DNA from: Rhea pennata
Lineage: Eukaryota > Chordata > Aves > Rheiformes > Rheidae
NCBI RefSeq assembly: GCF_028389875.1
Contig: NC_084682.1
Span: 6,458,001 to 6,522,000 of the forward strand
DNA length: 64,000 nucleotides
Direction of reading: 5' to 3'
Of the stretch, positions 13,957-27,685 are shown piece after piece (position 1 is the first letter of the stretch; every line of letters starts with the position of its first letter). The translations under genes and the position numbers were made by a program. The notes beneath the pieces are model-generated. The model searched no databases, was not told the origin of the DNA, and saw only the letters and a list, made by a program, of their open reading frames with translations.

Positions 13957-16900
13957 CTAAACAAAAAGAAAAACAAAAGATTTAATTAAGTCAAATTCTT
14001 AATCCTGTAACAGAGATATTCCTTATCTCCATGAAACTGGCATATCTGTCCCTGTCTTTTCAAAGAACCCTGAAAAGTCTAATTTGGGAAAGGAAATTAA
14101 AGCAAGTCTGAAGGTCTTTTGTATTTAGCATGATCAATCTAATAGATATATGTATTAAAAAAAAGCATATGCTACAAAATATCCTTATGATCAAAGGTGC
14201 CAACATTAGCTCCCTAATTTACAACTAAATATATTCAAATTTAACCCTTCAAGCAAAATGCAGGCCTCCAAAGTAGTACTGAATAACAACTGTTTCAACA
14301 GCTTTGTCATTGATTTTGCTTAATTTTGATAACAACCATTAGAATTAAGTATCATGTCTTATTTAAAGTCTCTTGTTATATGAGGTAATTTTAAGATATT
14401 CAATGCTATCTATTCAATGCTGTATGCAAAACAAAATGTATGTGTGGCAGAAGAATTGCATTATAGTGTTTACTGAATTGCAAGTAAAAAAAATCACTTT
14501 TGTAGGAGAGCAGTCTAAGTCTGAGGATCTACAAAGCACATACAGATGTTTTACAGCATTCTGTATTGTTCACAATGAAATATCTGTGCATCTTCAGAAG
14601 GGAATTAAACCTACATCTCAAGATCAAAACCAGTAGCCTCTACCAGCTATATTAAAAAGGAGATTTTCTATGTTTTCTTATCAGAATCAATGTTTTTTTG
14701 TTAGCTATACTTACTTTTTCTGAGCAGAAGTCTGTATTGTTTTGCCTCAGTTTGCTTGGTCTGCCTTTAATAACTGCATAGCAGAACATTGTAATCACCA
14801 TCACAAAAAGAAAATAACTGGTATGCATGAGATGCAGGTTTATTAGAGAGCGATCATCCTGCACAGAGAATTAAAACCATTTACTGACAAGGCACTGATA
14901 ACTGATACTTTATATTAAAGCAATAATTAGCAGATTAGCACAGAAATTACTTCATGAATCAACCTTCTCTCCTTTTACAAAGCTAGCATAGTAATGAAAC
15001 CGATCCCCAAATCTGGCATATAAAGAACCAAAGTGTTCCTCATGTCCATGTAATGCGTGTGCCTTTTGTCAAATTATTTCAAAATACAAATCTTACTTAT
15101 TAAAGCTGTGAGGCACATGGAGATTATACAGAGCCCAGCACTCCCACCAGGGGTAAAGTACACCCAACCCTGGCTCAGCCCTTGCACTACATAATAAAGC
15201 AGCACTGAATATAACTATTTAAGACATGAAGAGAACCGTATTCTTTTAAATCCGAGTTAAGCATTTATTCAACTTAACATACAAAAGCACAGTGAAACTT
15301 ACATCTGGAACTATGACAGTTAGTTTGGGATTTAAAGCATGATACACTTTTCCAATTGCTCCTTTGTAACACCAGAAAGGGTTATAATCTTGTGCATATT
15401 TTGTATTAGAGTCCCTGGCCGTGGTAAAGATCTTGTACCAAAGTGTAGCATTGCTGTACGTTTCAGGAACACAATGTGGTGGCTGACTGCAGAAAAACAG
15501 AAATAATTAGCACCCCAATTGCCATTCTCCACATTTAGTAAGGCTAGCTCTCCGAACAGAGTCAAGCCCAGTCTTCTCAACAGTAGTATAAAATACAATT
15601 TTATTTTGGACCTTCCAAAACAGCAAAAAATAAAGCTTAATCAAAGGCACGCATAACAATATATGATTCCTATAGCAACATCAGAATTTTACTGCATGTT
15701 GTTCCAGTAAGTCAACACCCCACAGCTTAGAAAAACGCTGGTTTTCATACAGTTTCATACAATCATGTGAACCAATCCAGGGGCTATCCAGAGTATCCTG
15801 AATAGTGTCAGAGAGTCTAGAGAAGAGAGAGGGGAAATATTCTCATGGAAGTTCTGTACTTCTCGGGGTTTGACAGCAAAGCAGCAACCTGCTTGTGCTG
15901 ATCTTTCAGCAAGGAAGAGGACAAGAACCTTAGAGTCTAGCCTTAGCTTGCATACAAAGTAGTGGTAGGGTATCCTTCTTCAATATTCACTGATTGTTGT
16001 TCCTAGTGAAGTTTAAAACATAGATAGCTAGTTGAAAGGCAGGGAAGGCTACAGCTCAAAACATCCACAGAAAAATCTAGCGTTGCTGAAGACAGCCGGT
16101 GTCTCGAGAGTCAAGACAAGGTTTTTACTGGGGTGAAAAGGAAAGCAGGTACACAATCTTCAAAATCAACAGTAATATTCATTGGGAAATGGGAACCTCA
16201 GAGCACCACCTGAGGAATCAGAAACATCAGTATTCTCATCCAAAGTAATCAGTCTATGAAACAGTGTTTAGAAGTGCACTTACACTGTGACAGGAAATAC
16301 GCTGCTGGCCGCCGTCACAGTCATGCAGGTTGTGAACACGACCTGCTCGCAGTGACCGTGGAGAACACAGTCATCTGAGTTCCAAGCAGCCGGCAGGGTG
16401 AATGTAATATTTATCTCCTCATGAGATTCTCTGCCTTTTAGAAAAAGAGAAGGAAAACTCTTTTTTCTTTACAGAACTATTTGAGCAACAATCACCAGGA
16501 AAATGAAAATGCACAAATGACCAAGGCGGCAACTATCAACCTGAATCTGTACCTTTGGAGTCATCCAGTAGCTTCACTATTAATGAAGAGAATAAAAAGA
16601 AAGTTAAAGAAAAAAGTTGCTAGTCTTTCTAATCTCTCCTGCTTCCAAAATAAGCAGAATCATCAGTCTACTTTTAAAAAGGAAAAACTCACTATTTGTA
16701 AGTGAATTCATGTACACTGATGGAATTTAATTGGGGGGAGGGGGAGAACACAGATCTCTAGCCTTTACCTTCTCAAAGACTTGGTTCAACGTATTCTTTT
16801 CCTAAAGTCTACTTTTTATATTAGAGATATTCAGACATAATTACAGAAAGGTGGCAGCAGATAATGAACTGCAGATTAAGTGGCGATCTTTATGTGGATA

Positions 16901-18546
16901 AAGTTGTACTCATACTTGCAATGGAACTTGCATTTGATAGGTCATTTAGAAGTGAAAAAAAAACAACAATAAATTACAGTAATACATATTTACAGATATG
17001 GCAAATGTCTCTTAAAGACCTCTGAGGTTCAAGACACCTTCAAGCATTATTATAACAGGCAACCCTGACTAAAAGTTAAAATTTAGTGAGGTTCTACTAA
17101 CTATTTCTACTCAATCTCTACAACTAATTCTCCTATCAAAACTTAATGGCAAGGCAGCTGCATAACACTACAGAAATCTTAATCATCTTATTTGCTTATT
17201 GCTTGTTTGCAATGTTGAAGTTTGTTCATGCATGTATTTGCATTTTAGATTACCTATATTTTTAGACAATATGCTATGATTTCTAATGTATATACTTTAA
17301 TTAGTTTAATATTTGACTTAACTACTTGAATATATATCAGGATAGAACTGTCCAAATATTTACTGTAGCTCTTCCTGATCAGAATTTTGTTTACGCAAAA
17401 ATTATCTTCTGCCGTCATTAGGCTGATCATTTAACACAGCAAAGCCTAATCCTGGCAGAACTGCAGGTTCTTTTCCATTCTGAACACATGGAAAGGTTTT
17501 TCTAGCAAAAAAAAATGAAGGATTCTCTATAAGAATATACTAACAACTAATCTGGTAACACGTATATACTCTAAGCAAAAAATTTATCTCACCAGCAATA
17601 AGCTCGAAAGTTTTTCTTTCTTTTCCTAAACAATCTGATTATATAGTTACCATTCAAACTTACAAAAATCAAGTCTTCTATACCTGAGAGTCCAATCTGG
17701 TGTCCAAAAATTGTGGAGCTTAGATGTGTGACATTGCGAGAATACCCGCCAAATGGTCTGAGCGGGTCCAGCGTCAGAGTGATTGTAACAGAGATGTTTA
17801 TTGGACCAGAGTCCTCAAGAGTCTGTGGAGACTGCGTAGAAGATCTCGCTTGTCCACTAGTCACTGTACTTTCTGGAGTTGTGGTATCATTGATGAGATG
17901 CTTTAAAGTTTCATTCTCAGATATACAGAAGTCCAAATCATTAAACCTCAGGAGGAAGGTATTCCAGTCCTTAAAACAGAGATTTACATTAGATTAGCAA
18001 GTTAATTTTTGGCTGCAACTTCTCTAGAACAACTTTGATATCTACTTTTCAGCCTGCAGTTCCAAGCCATTTAACATCAATTAAATGGCTCATGAAGCAA
18101 GCACAAACACCATCAAGGCCATCTCAACAATGGGATAAGTTGTTTACAAAAACTGAAGGGTTCAGTCCCAGCCACTGCCTGACCACTGCTAAGCATAGCA
18201 AACAATATCATCACTTAAACTACTGAAGGACCATACAGTTAGAGGTAAGTATTAACAAAGATGATATCCCATAAGATGCTGTTGCATTCCGATAAAAGAG
18301 TTCTTGGGAAAAGAAAAAAGAACTATTTTAGTATGTTTCTCAAATAAATATTCCCATTGTTAAACTCAGGAACTTTTTGTACCATACCTCTGTCATTTCT
18401 GGTGACTTGATCTCCTTGATTTTAAAGAAATAACCCAGTGTCAGGAAAGCTATTGCCATAGCGCTTACACTGATCATAAAGACCACAAGTGGAGGTCGAC
18501 TGCTGATGTAAACCTTCAGATTCTCCAACAGGTTTATGTTAAACAT
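13936..18546 (-). CDS. TMEM248: Transmembrane protein 248 (complete coding region, 6 coding exons)
   Basis: Membrane glycoprotein of unclear molecular role, related to TMEM219. Coding exons on the minus strand are 18546-18388, 17969-17684, 16434-16284, 15486-15303, 14858-14715 and 13956-13936. They sum to 945 nt, 314 residues plus TAA, matching the human length, and every junction is GT-AG and in phase. The start ATG sits 16 nt into exon 2 and opens MFNINLLENLKVYISS, as in mammals. A hydrophobic segment spans residues 20-40 and another about 272-290. Between them are six N-glycosylation sequons (N72, N80, N111, N132, N157, N211) and several cysteines, so this middle part is probably lumenal or extracellular. 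Exon 1 is noncoding, in the CpG island near 27.9-28.1 kb. Downstream, no convergent gene is seen. Identity is very secure; function is not. Confidence 0.96.
14715..14858 (-). CDS. TMEM248: TMEM248 exon 6 (last membrane segment)
   Basis: 144 nt, residues 261-308, acceptor GTGCAG, donor GTAAGT. Encodes DDRSLINLHLMHTSYFLFV and the C-terminal hydrophobic span, followed by the basic KGRPSKLRQ stretch. Confidence 0.95.
15303..15486 (-). CDS. TMEM248: TMEM248 exon 5
   Basis: 184 nt, starting with the last base of codon 199 after acceptor CTGCAG and ending in phase 0 at GTAAGT. Encodes QPPHCVPETYSNATLWYK through VIVPD, with sequon N211. Confidence 0.95.
16284..16434 (-). CDS. TMEM248: TMEM248 exon 4
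   Basis: 151 nt, entered in phase 1 and left in phase 2. It encodes SGRESHEEINITF through FPVTV, including sequon N157 and the paired cysteines of DDCVLHGHCEQV. Acceptor TAAAAG, donor GTAAGT. Confidence 0.95.
17684..17969 (-). CDS. TMEM248: TMEM248 exon 3
   Basis: Residues 54 to the first base of codon 149. Acceptor TTTTAAG, donor GTATAG, 286 nt. It carries a Ser/Thr/Gln-rich stretch with sequons N72 and N80, then N111 and N132, and the conserved LTLDPLRPFGGYSRNVTHL motif. Confidence 0.95.
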
Positions 18547-18562
18547 TATTCTGATTGTTCAC
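18388..18562 (-). CDS. TMEM248: TMEM248 exon 2 (start codon, first membrane segment)
   Basis: Acceptor TTTTCAG at its 5' end, 16 nt of 5' UTR, then ATG at 18546-18544 and residues 1-53. It encodes the first hydrophobic segment and the conserved FFKIKEIKSPEM stretch, and ends in phase 0 at donor GTATGG. Confidence 0.95.
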
Positions 18563-21500
18563 CTGAAAATTAAGAATATTACAACAGAGTGACTGGGCTG
18601 TATGTGTTATTTGGGAAGGAGGGGATACGAGCTGCAAAAGACGAATTTGACAAGAAAAAATGGAATCATATACTAAAACAAGGTCAATTATACAGTTTTG
18701 TCCATACTGTTCACTGGACATGGACTCAGCACACCTCAAAAAAAGCACAAATCAAAACATGCTCAATTTCACTTTCTCAATGCCTGACACTCCCAGCTAC
18801 GAGCAGATTTAAAACATTGAGGACAACTAGCAGAGTCAAATGTAAACACAAGCCATCACTGACGAGCAATACGGACAATAAAACCACCCTTTTTATTTCT
18901 CCACTTTCTTGGGCAGAATATACACAGCTACCTTTGAATTCTAGTCATTGTCATTTCAGGTATCTACATCAAGATTTGTGTAGTCAGAAACACCTAGCAA
19001 TTGCATTATTGTGGAGGCTAGAAATGGGCTGATTGGCTCCATTCTTTATTTGATTCCCGCAGGATCGACAGAACTTGTGGTGGAGTCAAGAAACAAGGAA
19101 AGGACTCCACACCCACTGGGGAAATGTACTGAGTCAGTAATTTTTGACCAAAAAAAAATAGTTTTTATGATTCCTCGTCTGAATTTCCTTTTTATTTGCA
19201 GAGTAGAAAGACCAGAATCAAGTTTCCTATAACCATCTCCACCCAAAACGAAAAGCAAACAGTCATCTGTTAAAGGACAGCCTCTGTGCAGCTACTCCAG
19301 AAGCTCTGCAAAGAGGCAATGTCAAGCAAACCTTTTACCTTTGTTTCACCTGTGATCCGGGGAGCGGGGACGGAAAAACAACTTTTAATCCCAACTAAAC
19401 CAGAAGGACAGCAACTGTTGCTAGAAATGTATTGCTTACCCTCAAAATTTATAGGAAATGGTATTAAGACTAGTATCTCAATAATTCAACACTGTAATGG
19501 TTAATGTCTGGACATGTATAGGGATCTCCTGATAATTTTTAAGTAAGTCAGGGACCCTGCTCCTGGCAGGTTTGTGTGTTCCCATTGACTTTTATTAGAA
19601 GCCCATCATACACAACCCAGAAGTAGCATGGCTTAAGCTGTGCTGAAGGATGCAAGACAGACAGGGTTTGGGGGTGGGTGGGAAGGGAGAGCTGGGAGGG
19701 AGGCAGAGAATGATCTGTTGTCTGATCTACTCATTTAAAAGAGGGAGCGAAAGGAAAAGGCAAGCTTTCAGACAAAGGTTTTTCCAGATCCCACAATCTA
19801 CAGTGATCACAACTTTTTTTGTATGCTCTTCATATTTCACTGAGGGAAATGCTTCAGTTAGTCCTTTCCTGAAGAGAGGAATACTATCAAACCCTGCAAA
19901 ACTGCTCCAGAGGGGAGAAAACCAGCTCACAGAGGAGAGACCTGAGGTCCTGTAGCAAGAGCACAGCACAGAGTTACGCACGCCGTCTCTCTCCTCCTAC
20001 TCTGCAACCACCACCGTACGCTCCCCGGTGAAACCTGCAGAAAGAGCTCACCGGAGCACAGGGACATGCCCTGGCTGTACTATTTTGTACCATTCACCGA
20101 TTTTGATCCAATCTACAAAGGCCAGGAAAGCCACAAGCTTTTTATGGGCAACAATTCCTAGCTGCTACAAACCCCTCCTTACAAAAGCACATGGCGTGTC
20201 CGAGTGCAAAAAGCTGGTGCGGAGAAAGCGTGGAGCAGAGAAGGACGGAAAGGAAAGGCAAGAAGTAATGACAAAAGCGCATCTTACCCAAGCTTCTGTG
20301 TTCGACAAAGACCAGCTGCCAAAAAAAGCCAGCAAAGGTGTCAGGAAAAGGCAGGACTGAGAGAGAAAGGGAGAGCTGGTGTTGGCAAGAAACATCTGGG
20401 CCTGAGCCCCACTTCTCTAGGTTCTGCCTCCTGCCTTCTCATCAGCAGCAAACTTCTTAAACGAGCCCCAGTTAGAAACTCCAAATGTCCCATCTAGAAA
20501 CACTAGAGACATGTCGAGATGGAAACAGATCAAAGGATAAACCAAACGGAGAGCTGAATTCAGCGATCTCTGCTCAATTTCCTTTTGAGAATAACCACAC
20601 ACAGGCTCTGTTACAGCATTTACTCAAAGCTGAGCATCACCCAGAGCTATACCGGCCCGAGACCCCTTTTTAGAGGGGCTTCCCACAGCCCCACAAGTGC
20701 TCTCATCTCTTCTGGGGTTTAAAATCTGCCATGAACATTGATACAGTGAAAAGTACATATACAAAAATATTTAGGTTAATATTTTTATGTAAGAGATTGC
20801 CAGCTGTAAAGGGCTTCTTGCTTAATATGCTCTTGTAACTCAACAGCTTAGAGAGCAATTAGAAAATGCTTTAAGCTGCAATTTCCAAAGGGTAATACGC
20901 CTTTTGAGTATTTGTCAGAGAAAAGGGAACAACTGTGGATTTTAATACTACAGCTGACATGAAAACAGCAATTCCATATGGTTAGTGCAAACCAGTATTA
21001 AGGATGTTTCCTTTGCACACATAAATCAAAATATTGTGGGGATATACATTTTAAGGGTTCAGTTCATGGTCTTAAAGCTCCTCCTTTCTGTTAGGGCCTG
21101 TTAGAGACATAACACAGTCTCTATTCTTCCACCAGCTCTAGTTGTAACTAATAGTTTTCTCTGTGTAAATAAAAAAATTTCAGAATATAATTCAAACTGT
21201 TATTTCTTTTTCCCACACTTAAAAAAGGAAACAGAATATTATCAGCTCATGGCAGGTCAGGAAAACAAGATCAGATTTCACTGTTTAGTTAAATAATTTA
21301 TATTAATTTAAATAATTAACAACTGTCATCTAGCTCTCTCTACTCTGGCTAAGCCTTTTTAATACTCGTGCAATTAATATAACCATAATCAATCTAGTAA
21401 CTAGCTCAAGCACAACAGGACGAATGAATACTGCCAACCTGGAACACTGGCCAACTCCTAAGTAATTTTTTTTCTGGTATCGAGGTGTTTACGTCAATAC

Positions 21501-24500
21501 AGAAAGCCACGTTCAAACAGGGCCACAGCTGAAGGCACTCATCAGGAAACACCTGACAAGCACTGCAAGGATATTGGGCTCTTAAATCAGGCACTTCAAA
21601 CTCAGGAAACATTGTTATGCAGTTAAAAAGATAAGCATCAAAAAGGATGGAAATACACCACGGTGGTTATGTCAGCATCCCAAGCAAATACAGCGTTCGT
21701 TAGCCATCTAGCAAGCGATGAAACCGCCACTTGTTTTATACAGGTCAGGAGGCTTTTCCTCCACAGTGGCTCAAGACTGAAACCAGTAAACTCAAAAAAG
21801 CATCACTTTCAATCCTTCTGGATTGATATGAAAAAAAAAGAGTATAAAAAATGTAACTTCTGAAATAGTCCTGTGGGTTTTTTCAAGAATTAACAAGTAA
21901 GTATTAACAATAACATTGCAGTTGCCAAAATGAAAAACAAAATATCATTTTCAAAGAGATTAAAGGTATTGCATAATTTTTACATGATGCCTTTGCCATA
22001 ACGTCACCTTCCATCTACCTGCTGGACAGCTTGAAATCACAGTCATTTCCTTATAAATACTTCCCCTTCTTGTTGTGCATGCAAGACAGTTGAAGTCTAC
22101 AGGAAAAAAATATTTTTTGTTTTTTAAATTAAAAAAAAACCCACAAAATATCTTAATGAAGAAAACCATGGGCAGAAGACAAGGGTAGCAGACCAGAGCT
22201 AACTCATCCTAACACTGCTCCATTAAAACTTCACCTCTTTTCTAAGCCTGAAAATCTTATTGCTCATAGCAGCATTTCATCTTAACTGTACAGTTCAGTT
22301 TAGTTTAATCATCAATTATGTTTTATGCACCACAAATAGTGGTAAAACCAGGGTTAGGATATGGGTCAAATCAGGGTTAATCACTTTGAATGAAAATAGT
22401 GTTGCTTGCCAGAAAAACACTCATAAGCACAAATCAAGTGAACTGTGATTCTCCAGGCAAACCATCCATAAATAACATGGAAACAAAGAAATGGTGTTCT
22501 CAAAACTAAACCGCCTCTCATTTAAGAACAGTAAACAGTAGCAGGTACCAGAAGTACCTTTAATTAAATTTGCTTTCTCTTTTCAGGCAAAGCACCCAAA
22601 AGACTAACAATAAAAAATGAGAGCTCACAATTGTGTTGTCAAGCTGACAATTAAAATTTAGAAAGCACAAAACAGTCTGTCAAAGCTCCGTATACCTCTA
22701 ATCTAGTATCAGCAAACCAGTGACCAGAAGTAACAGAAACCTCATCTGATCTTACAACTTGAAATAAGGCCTCAGCTGGTTCTCAAAACAGCTTTATCTC
22801 ATCATTATCCTGCCCTTTCCCACCTTTTTTTTTTTTAAAAAAAAGAAAATATAGGATCAAAATTAAAATTAAACAGAAGTTTCCAAATCCATCAGAAGGC
22901 TGCCCTTCTATGACTCAAAATTAATAATACATTTCTGCTACATAAATTACAGCTTTTACATTCAATTTTGTTCAGGCTAAAGAGCAAATTTGCTGCTTCC
23001 ACCTTTGTTGAAATTTCACAATATCTCATTTTTATAATAAAACATGCAGTGAGGAGAAAAAAAGAGAGCTTTCCTAGTGATTTTATAGGAAGACTTACTT
23101 TTCTGTATCAGTGTCTATGGAAAAAAAAAGGTGCCAGCATCTGCAGCTGTTTAAATTCATTTTTTAGGAATCGCACTGAGACCCTGCGGGATGAGAGCGT
23201 GCAGTCTAAAGCCCCGCGGGCAGCAGGAGGGCAAGCAGGGCCGGCCCCTCGAGAAACGCCAGCATCTCTCCCGCGCAACGCGCTGGGATCCCCGAGCGGA
23301 GCCCCTTCACTGCCCAGCTGATCCTCTTCCCCTTCTCCTGTCCCTTGGTATTAAAAAATAAAGCAAAGCAAACAGACTCATGGCAACCATCAGTCTTCTT
23401 CACAAAGCGGAGGAAAATAAGTAACCGAGATTTGCAGAGGAAGAAAGTCAGTGAAGACACCACCTAAGATCCTTCCACCCACTGCAACCGAACATAACCA
23501 ACCGACCAACACCCAGACGTGCACAGACTCGCTGCTTCCTCGAGACTGCTGCGGGAGAAAGCAACGGAGTGGGAGATAACGGCAACCAGCTCAAACCAGG
23601 CAGAGGCTCGTGACAGCTTTGTGACCTATTTTATCCTACAAATACGTTCACCAATAGAGCATTTTTTCCCAGATGCTGAAAGCAGAAAGCATAGAACATT
23701 TAATTCCTCATGACAGGAAAATGGCCTAGTTATTTGCACATAAAAGAGTGTGAAAAGCAGATACTATAGAGCACAGAACTACTACAGAGGCACACCATCA
23801 CCTAGTGAAAAAAAAATTCTTTCCTCATGCTATCCAGGTGACAGAGTCGTTTGAGAGGCAGGTTATGAATGAAAGCGTGAGAGTCTGGGGACTAACAAGA
23901 ACAGCACAAAGCAAAATGCTTCATACAAAGCACTTCTTTCCCCCTCTTGAAACACTTTCCAAAGCATAATTAAACATTTCAGCATCTCCAAGAGATGAAT
24001 AAACAGCAAACAGTTCACTTTATCTATTAAAAAAAAATAAATAAAAAGGCAAAGAAGGGAAGCAATTTGGTGACAATTATAGTAAAAATTAAGGATGAAT
24101 TTGATACTGAATTTCACATGTCCCAGTTAAGACTTAACTTAGAATAAAAAGCAAAGAGTTCAAAAATTAAAAGGAAAATTAGTAGATCAAATGTTACTCA
24201 GCCAGATGTGTATATGTGACAATTCCAGATATTTAACAGTCCTTCTCAACAACTTCATGCTGTAGTCCTGCATTTCTGTGGTTGATTTAAAACAAGCACC
24301 TGAACTGTGCAGTCATAAGAACATCAGATGACACAAAATTATTTTTTAAATTTAAATTTATAGCTTAAAGAAAAACTCATGCAAAAACAGACAAATGCAA
24401 ACAAGTTCCAAATACTTTTTTAAAAGTTCTAAGAATTTATTTTTTAGTATTTATTTAACTGTAGAACCAGAAAAGAGTAGAAAAGTTATAAGCCCAGGGA

Positions 24501-26707
24501 ATATAAATCATGTCAGAAAAGCTTTTTTTTTCCCTCACTAATTCAATGAACTCCATATTCTGGGTTTTGTTAAAAGTGAAAACCATGGTTTAAAATACAC
24601 TTAGCTGTACAGTAAAAGTAAACCTAACCTTTGCCTGAAAATAGACATTCCACTGCCAACCTTAAAAAACACAACTCTGTTTGCCAAGTGAGTCTGAATA
24701 AAAAGAAAGAGTACATCTTCATACGCAAGACTTCTAGCTTGGAAATTTTTTAAATCTTCTAACTTTTAGAAGTCAAAAATCATGATTTACATCATGATTT
24801 ATCCTGACTTAGACTATACGGACTATGTTAAAACAAAACATTAGACTCACAAAACTTTAAAGTTCTCTTTAAAAATGGCTACTCTGGTTACTACGAATTA
24901 ACCTGGGAATAGAAGACTGAAGTAAAATGATTCATTTTTATAGGATCTATGAAAATTTCACTAAAAATCAAATTTAGCATATCCTAATGACAACAGCCAT
25001 ACAAACATAGTTCACAGAAAAGCTTTATTTAGAAGCATGAAAAGTCTCAGTAACAGTTTAATAATCAGAAACTAGTTCAGTGACCACTTTAAGAAGATTA
25101 ATCGTTGACTTCGTTATGAGTACCTATTAAGGAATGTGCCCAGAATTCACCAGTGCAAGTACAGAAAAACGCCAGCCACAGGCTCCTCAGAGCATTTGTC
25201 TGTAATGAGAGCTGTAACGAGGCAGAGACCCAGACAGACGCACAGCTTGAATCACAAGCAGAAAATGACTGACAACTTGAGGAAATGGCAGCTTTAGTGG
25301 AAATGGCAATACAGAACTGTAGATGTTGGAAGCAGGTAACATCCACTGCGTAAAAGGAGTAGAGAGATAGGCAGTGGCCACTAGTGAAGGAAAGAATACA
25401 AAGAGCAGCAAAACCCACTGAAACAAGTGACTTCAGCAACAGCTGAAACATCAAGGATAGAGCAGTAATAACACCGTACCTGTACAGCTCACTCCCAGTG
25501 ATGAATACGATTTTAATTTGCTTATTCATTTAGGTAAGTACAGTCTCCATTTAACAGATAATTAACAAAAACTGTCATGCCAGGGCATATAAAAGATTTC
25601 TTATAAAATAAAGCCTAGAAGTTTTACCTTCTGAGAACCTGCTTTATTCTCAGCTCAGAATGGTCTTTTCAAAAACTAAAACTCACAATACAGACACGCC
25701 TTTGGCAAGGGGAGATTTGGGGCAAGCAGCAGATTTGTTACACCACAGGACTCCATTAATATTGAGTTTAGGTCTCATGTGATAGAACAGCTTTATTTAT
25801 AAAAGCCTTTTTTTCTTTTTAATATAAAAAATAAAAGAAAAAGAGACAACGATCACAGTAAAGAGAACACTATCAGCAAGTCTTAAGGGAAGAGCTGTGG
25901 TGCTGTGGTACAACATCCGTTCAGGGTGCTGGAATTGCCAGTATCCTGTAAGTTACTGCAAGCATCCGGCTAACGCAAAGTACATCAAGGTTTGTTTTAC
26001 TGCCATCAGACACACACGCAGCTCTGCTTTCTACCGAAGGAGAACGGCTCCTATTTCACTTTATCAAACAGCATGTCAAGTTCTTGTCTTTCAAGAGGAG
26101 TACAAGAACCACAGCCCACCAGCCATTCCTCAAATCACGCAGCAAAGCTACCGAGGTCTTAATCCTCTCCGACAGGACTGAATCTAGGGTCAAAGAGTAT
26201 TCAGCCTCTCAGGCACAATTCAATATTATTTTCCCTGCTAAGTTTGCCAGGAAAAGTTGTCATTTGTTACATGGACACCTGCTGACCAGAGGTTGGATTG
26301 CAGCCACCAGCTTATTCCACACAGGCCAGAGACAAGCAGGTAGATGGCCATGACACTAGCTCCCTAGAGGCACCCAGAACGATTTCCTATGTGCAGCCCA
26401 GAAGCAAATGAATTAATATCCATTTCACAATCCCCAGAATATAACTGTTTAAAAAAAAAAGCATCAATGATTTAGCACAAAAGATAGGCCTGAACAGATA
26501 TTCATGTTCTGTGGTATGATTTAAACCGTAAAACTTCTGAGAAGTTCAATGAGGACGTGGAAAGTAACCCTCAAAAAAATTCATATCTGGACTCAAGCTT
26601 TGTCTAGCAGAGCAAATTTACCCGTTTAATTATACTGCTAGAGCTAATTAGGCCAGTAAATTTCCCCAGAGAGGACAAGCCCTTAAAGAGCAAACAAAGT
26701 AAAAGAG

Positions 26708-26726
26708 AAAAAAAAAAAAAAAAAAA
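26708..26726. repeat. A19 homopolymer
   Basis: Uninterrupted run of 19 A on the plus strand inside TMEM248 intron 1. No target-site duplication or element body is visible beside it. Confidence 0.9.
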
Positions 26727-27203
26727 GCTGTGTAGTCTATTCTATGCTCTGACAGGCGAAGATGTTTTCCAGGGTGTCTACATCTAGGATTATGATATAT
26801 GGTTCAAATGTAACTGTAGGTGTCTAGCAGCCATGTTCTAGGCATGCTGCAACAGAATTTTCATTCTTAAAAATTGTTAAGATCTTCAAATTAAATCAAA
26901 AACTAAAGAAGGGTAAAAAATAGGTTTGTAGCGAACAGGTAAAAACAATGAAGAAATCATCATTCATATGCTATTCTAAAATAAAAAGATTTTTAGTACT
27001 ACCCAAATTATTCTTTTTCACATTTTTTCCTGTTACAACGGCAAGCATACAAAAATTTGAGCTAATAACCCTTTCTTATTTTTGAAATAAAACTAAAGAC
27101 AAAATATCTAATTCAAGCCAAATCATGCCCATTTATCATCATATTTTCATATATACTACAGAAAACCAACTATATGCAAGCAAATCCCTGCGGAAGTTTG
27201 AGG

Positions 27204-27284
27204 CACCTAATTAATCCGCTCCGTTCCTTAGCAGCAGCAGCAGCGAGATGCATCTAATTAATCCGCTTCATTCCTTCGCAGCAG
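27204..27284. repeat. 47-nt tandem duplication, two copies
   Basis: Two imperfect copies with period 47. Both contain CTAATTAATCCGCT and end in a GCAGCAG stretch; copy one runs 27204-27237, copy two 27251-27284, joined by a CAG-rich linker. It lies upstream, on the plus strand, of the TATA-like site at 27417. Confidence 0.8.
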
Positions 27285-27416
27285 ACCACAAGTTTGCAGC
27301 AAGTGGTCCAGCAGCAGGCTTGCACCGTGCTTCGGATGGTTATACAACAGCCGCCAGAGCAACGCACCCCCAGAACCTTGCCTAAAAGAACCGCTAGCAG
27401 GATTCCGGCTTTGAGG

Positions 27417-27429
27417 TATATATAAATAG
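27417..27429 (+). promoter_or_regulatory. TATA-box-like element on the plus strand
   Basis: The plus strand reads TATATATAAATAG, a perfect TATAWAWR match followed by a G-rich stretch. It would drive transcription antisense to TMEM248 across its CpG island. No coding gene on the plus strand is convincing downstream, so this may be chance. Confidence 0.3.
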
Positions 27430-27594
27430 AGGGGTGGGTGGACAGAGGGGTGCCCCTGCCAGGAACCGCAGCGAGGGGAGCCTAAAGGAGCAGCCCCCAC
27501 GAGAGGAAACCGCCAGGGCACGGCTGGCCACGAGCTGTGGGAGTGGCAAAAAGCGACACCGGAGCAGCCACAGCAAAAATAGAGGGAAAAAGCG

Positions 27595-27618
27595 TTTTTT
27601 TTTTTTTTTTTTTTTTTT
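27595..27618. repeat. T24 homopolymer
   Basis: Uninterrupted run of 24 T on the plus strand at the edge of the TMEM248 CpG island. Confidence 0.9.
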
Positions 27619-27685
27619 AACCGAAAATAAAGGCTCCGCTCAGCCTCCGACGCCGGCAGCGCCTTTCCCCCTCCTTCACGCGTTT

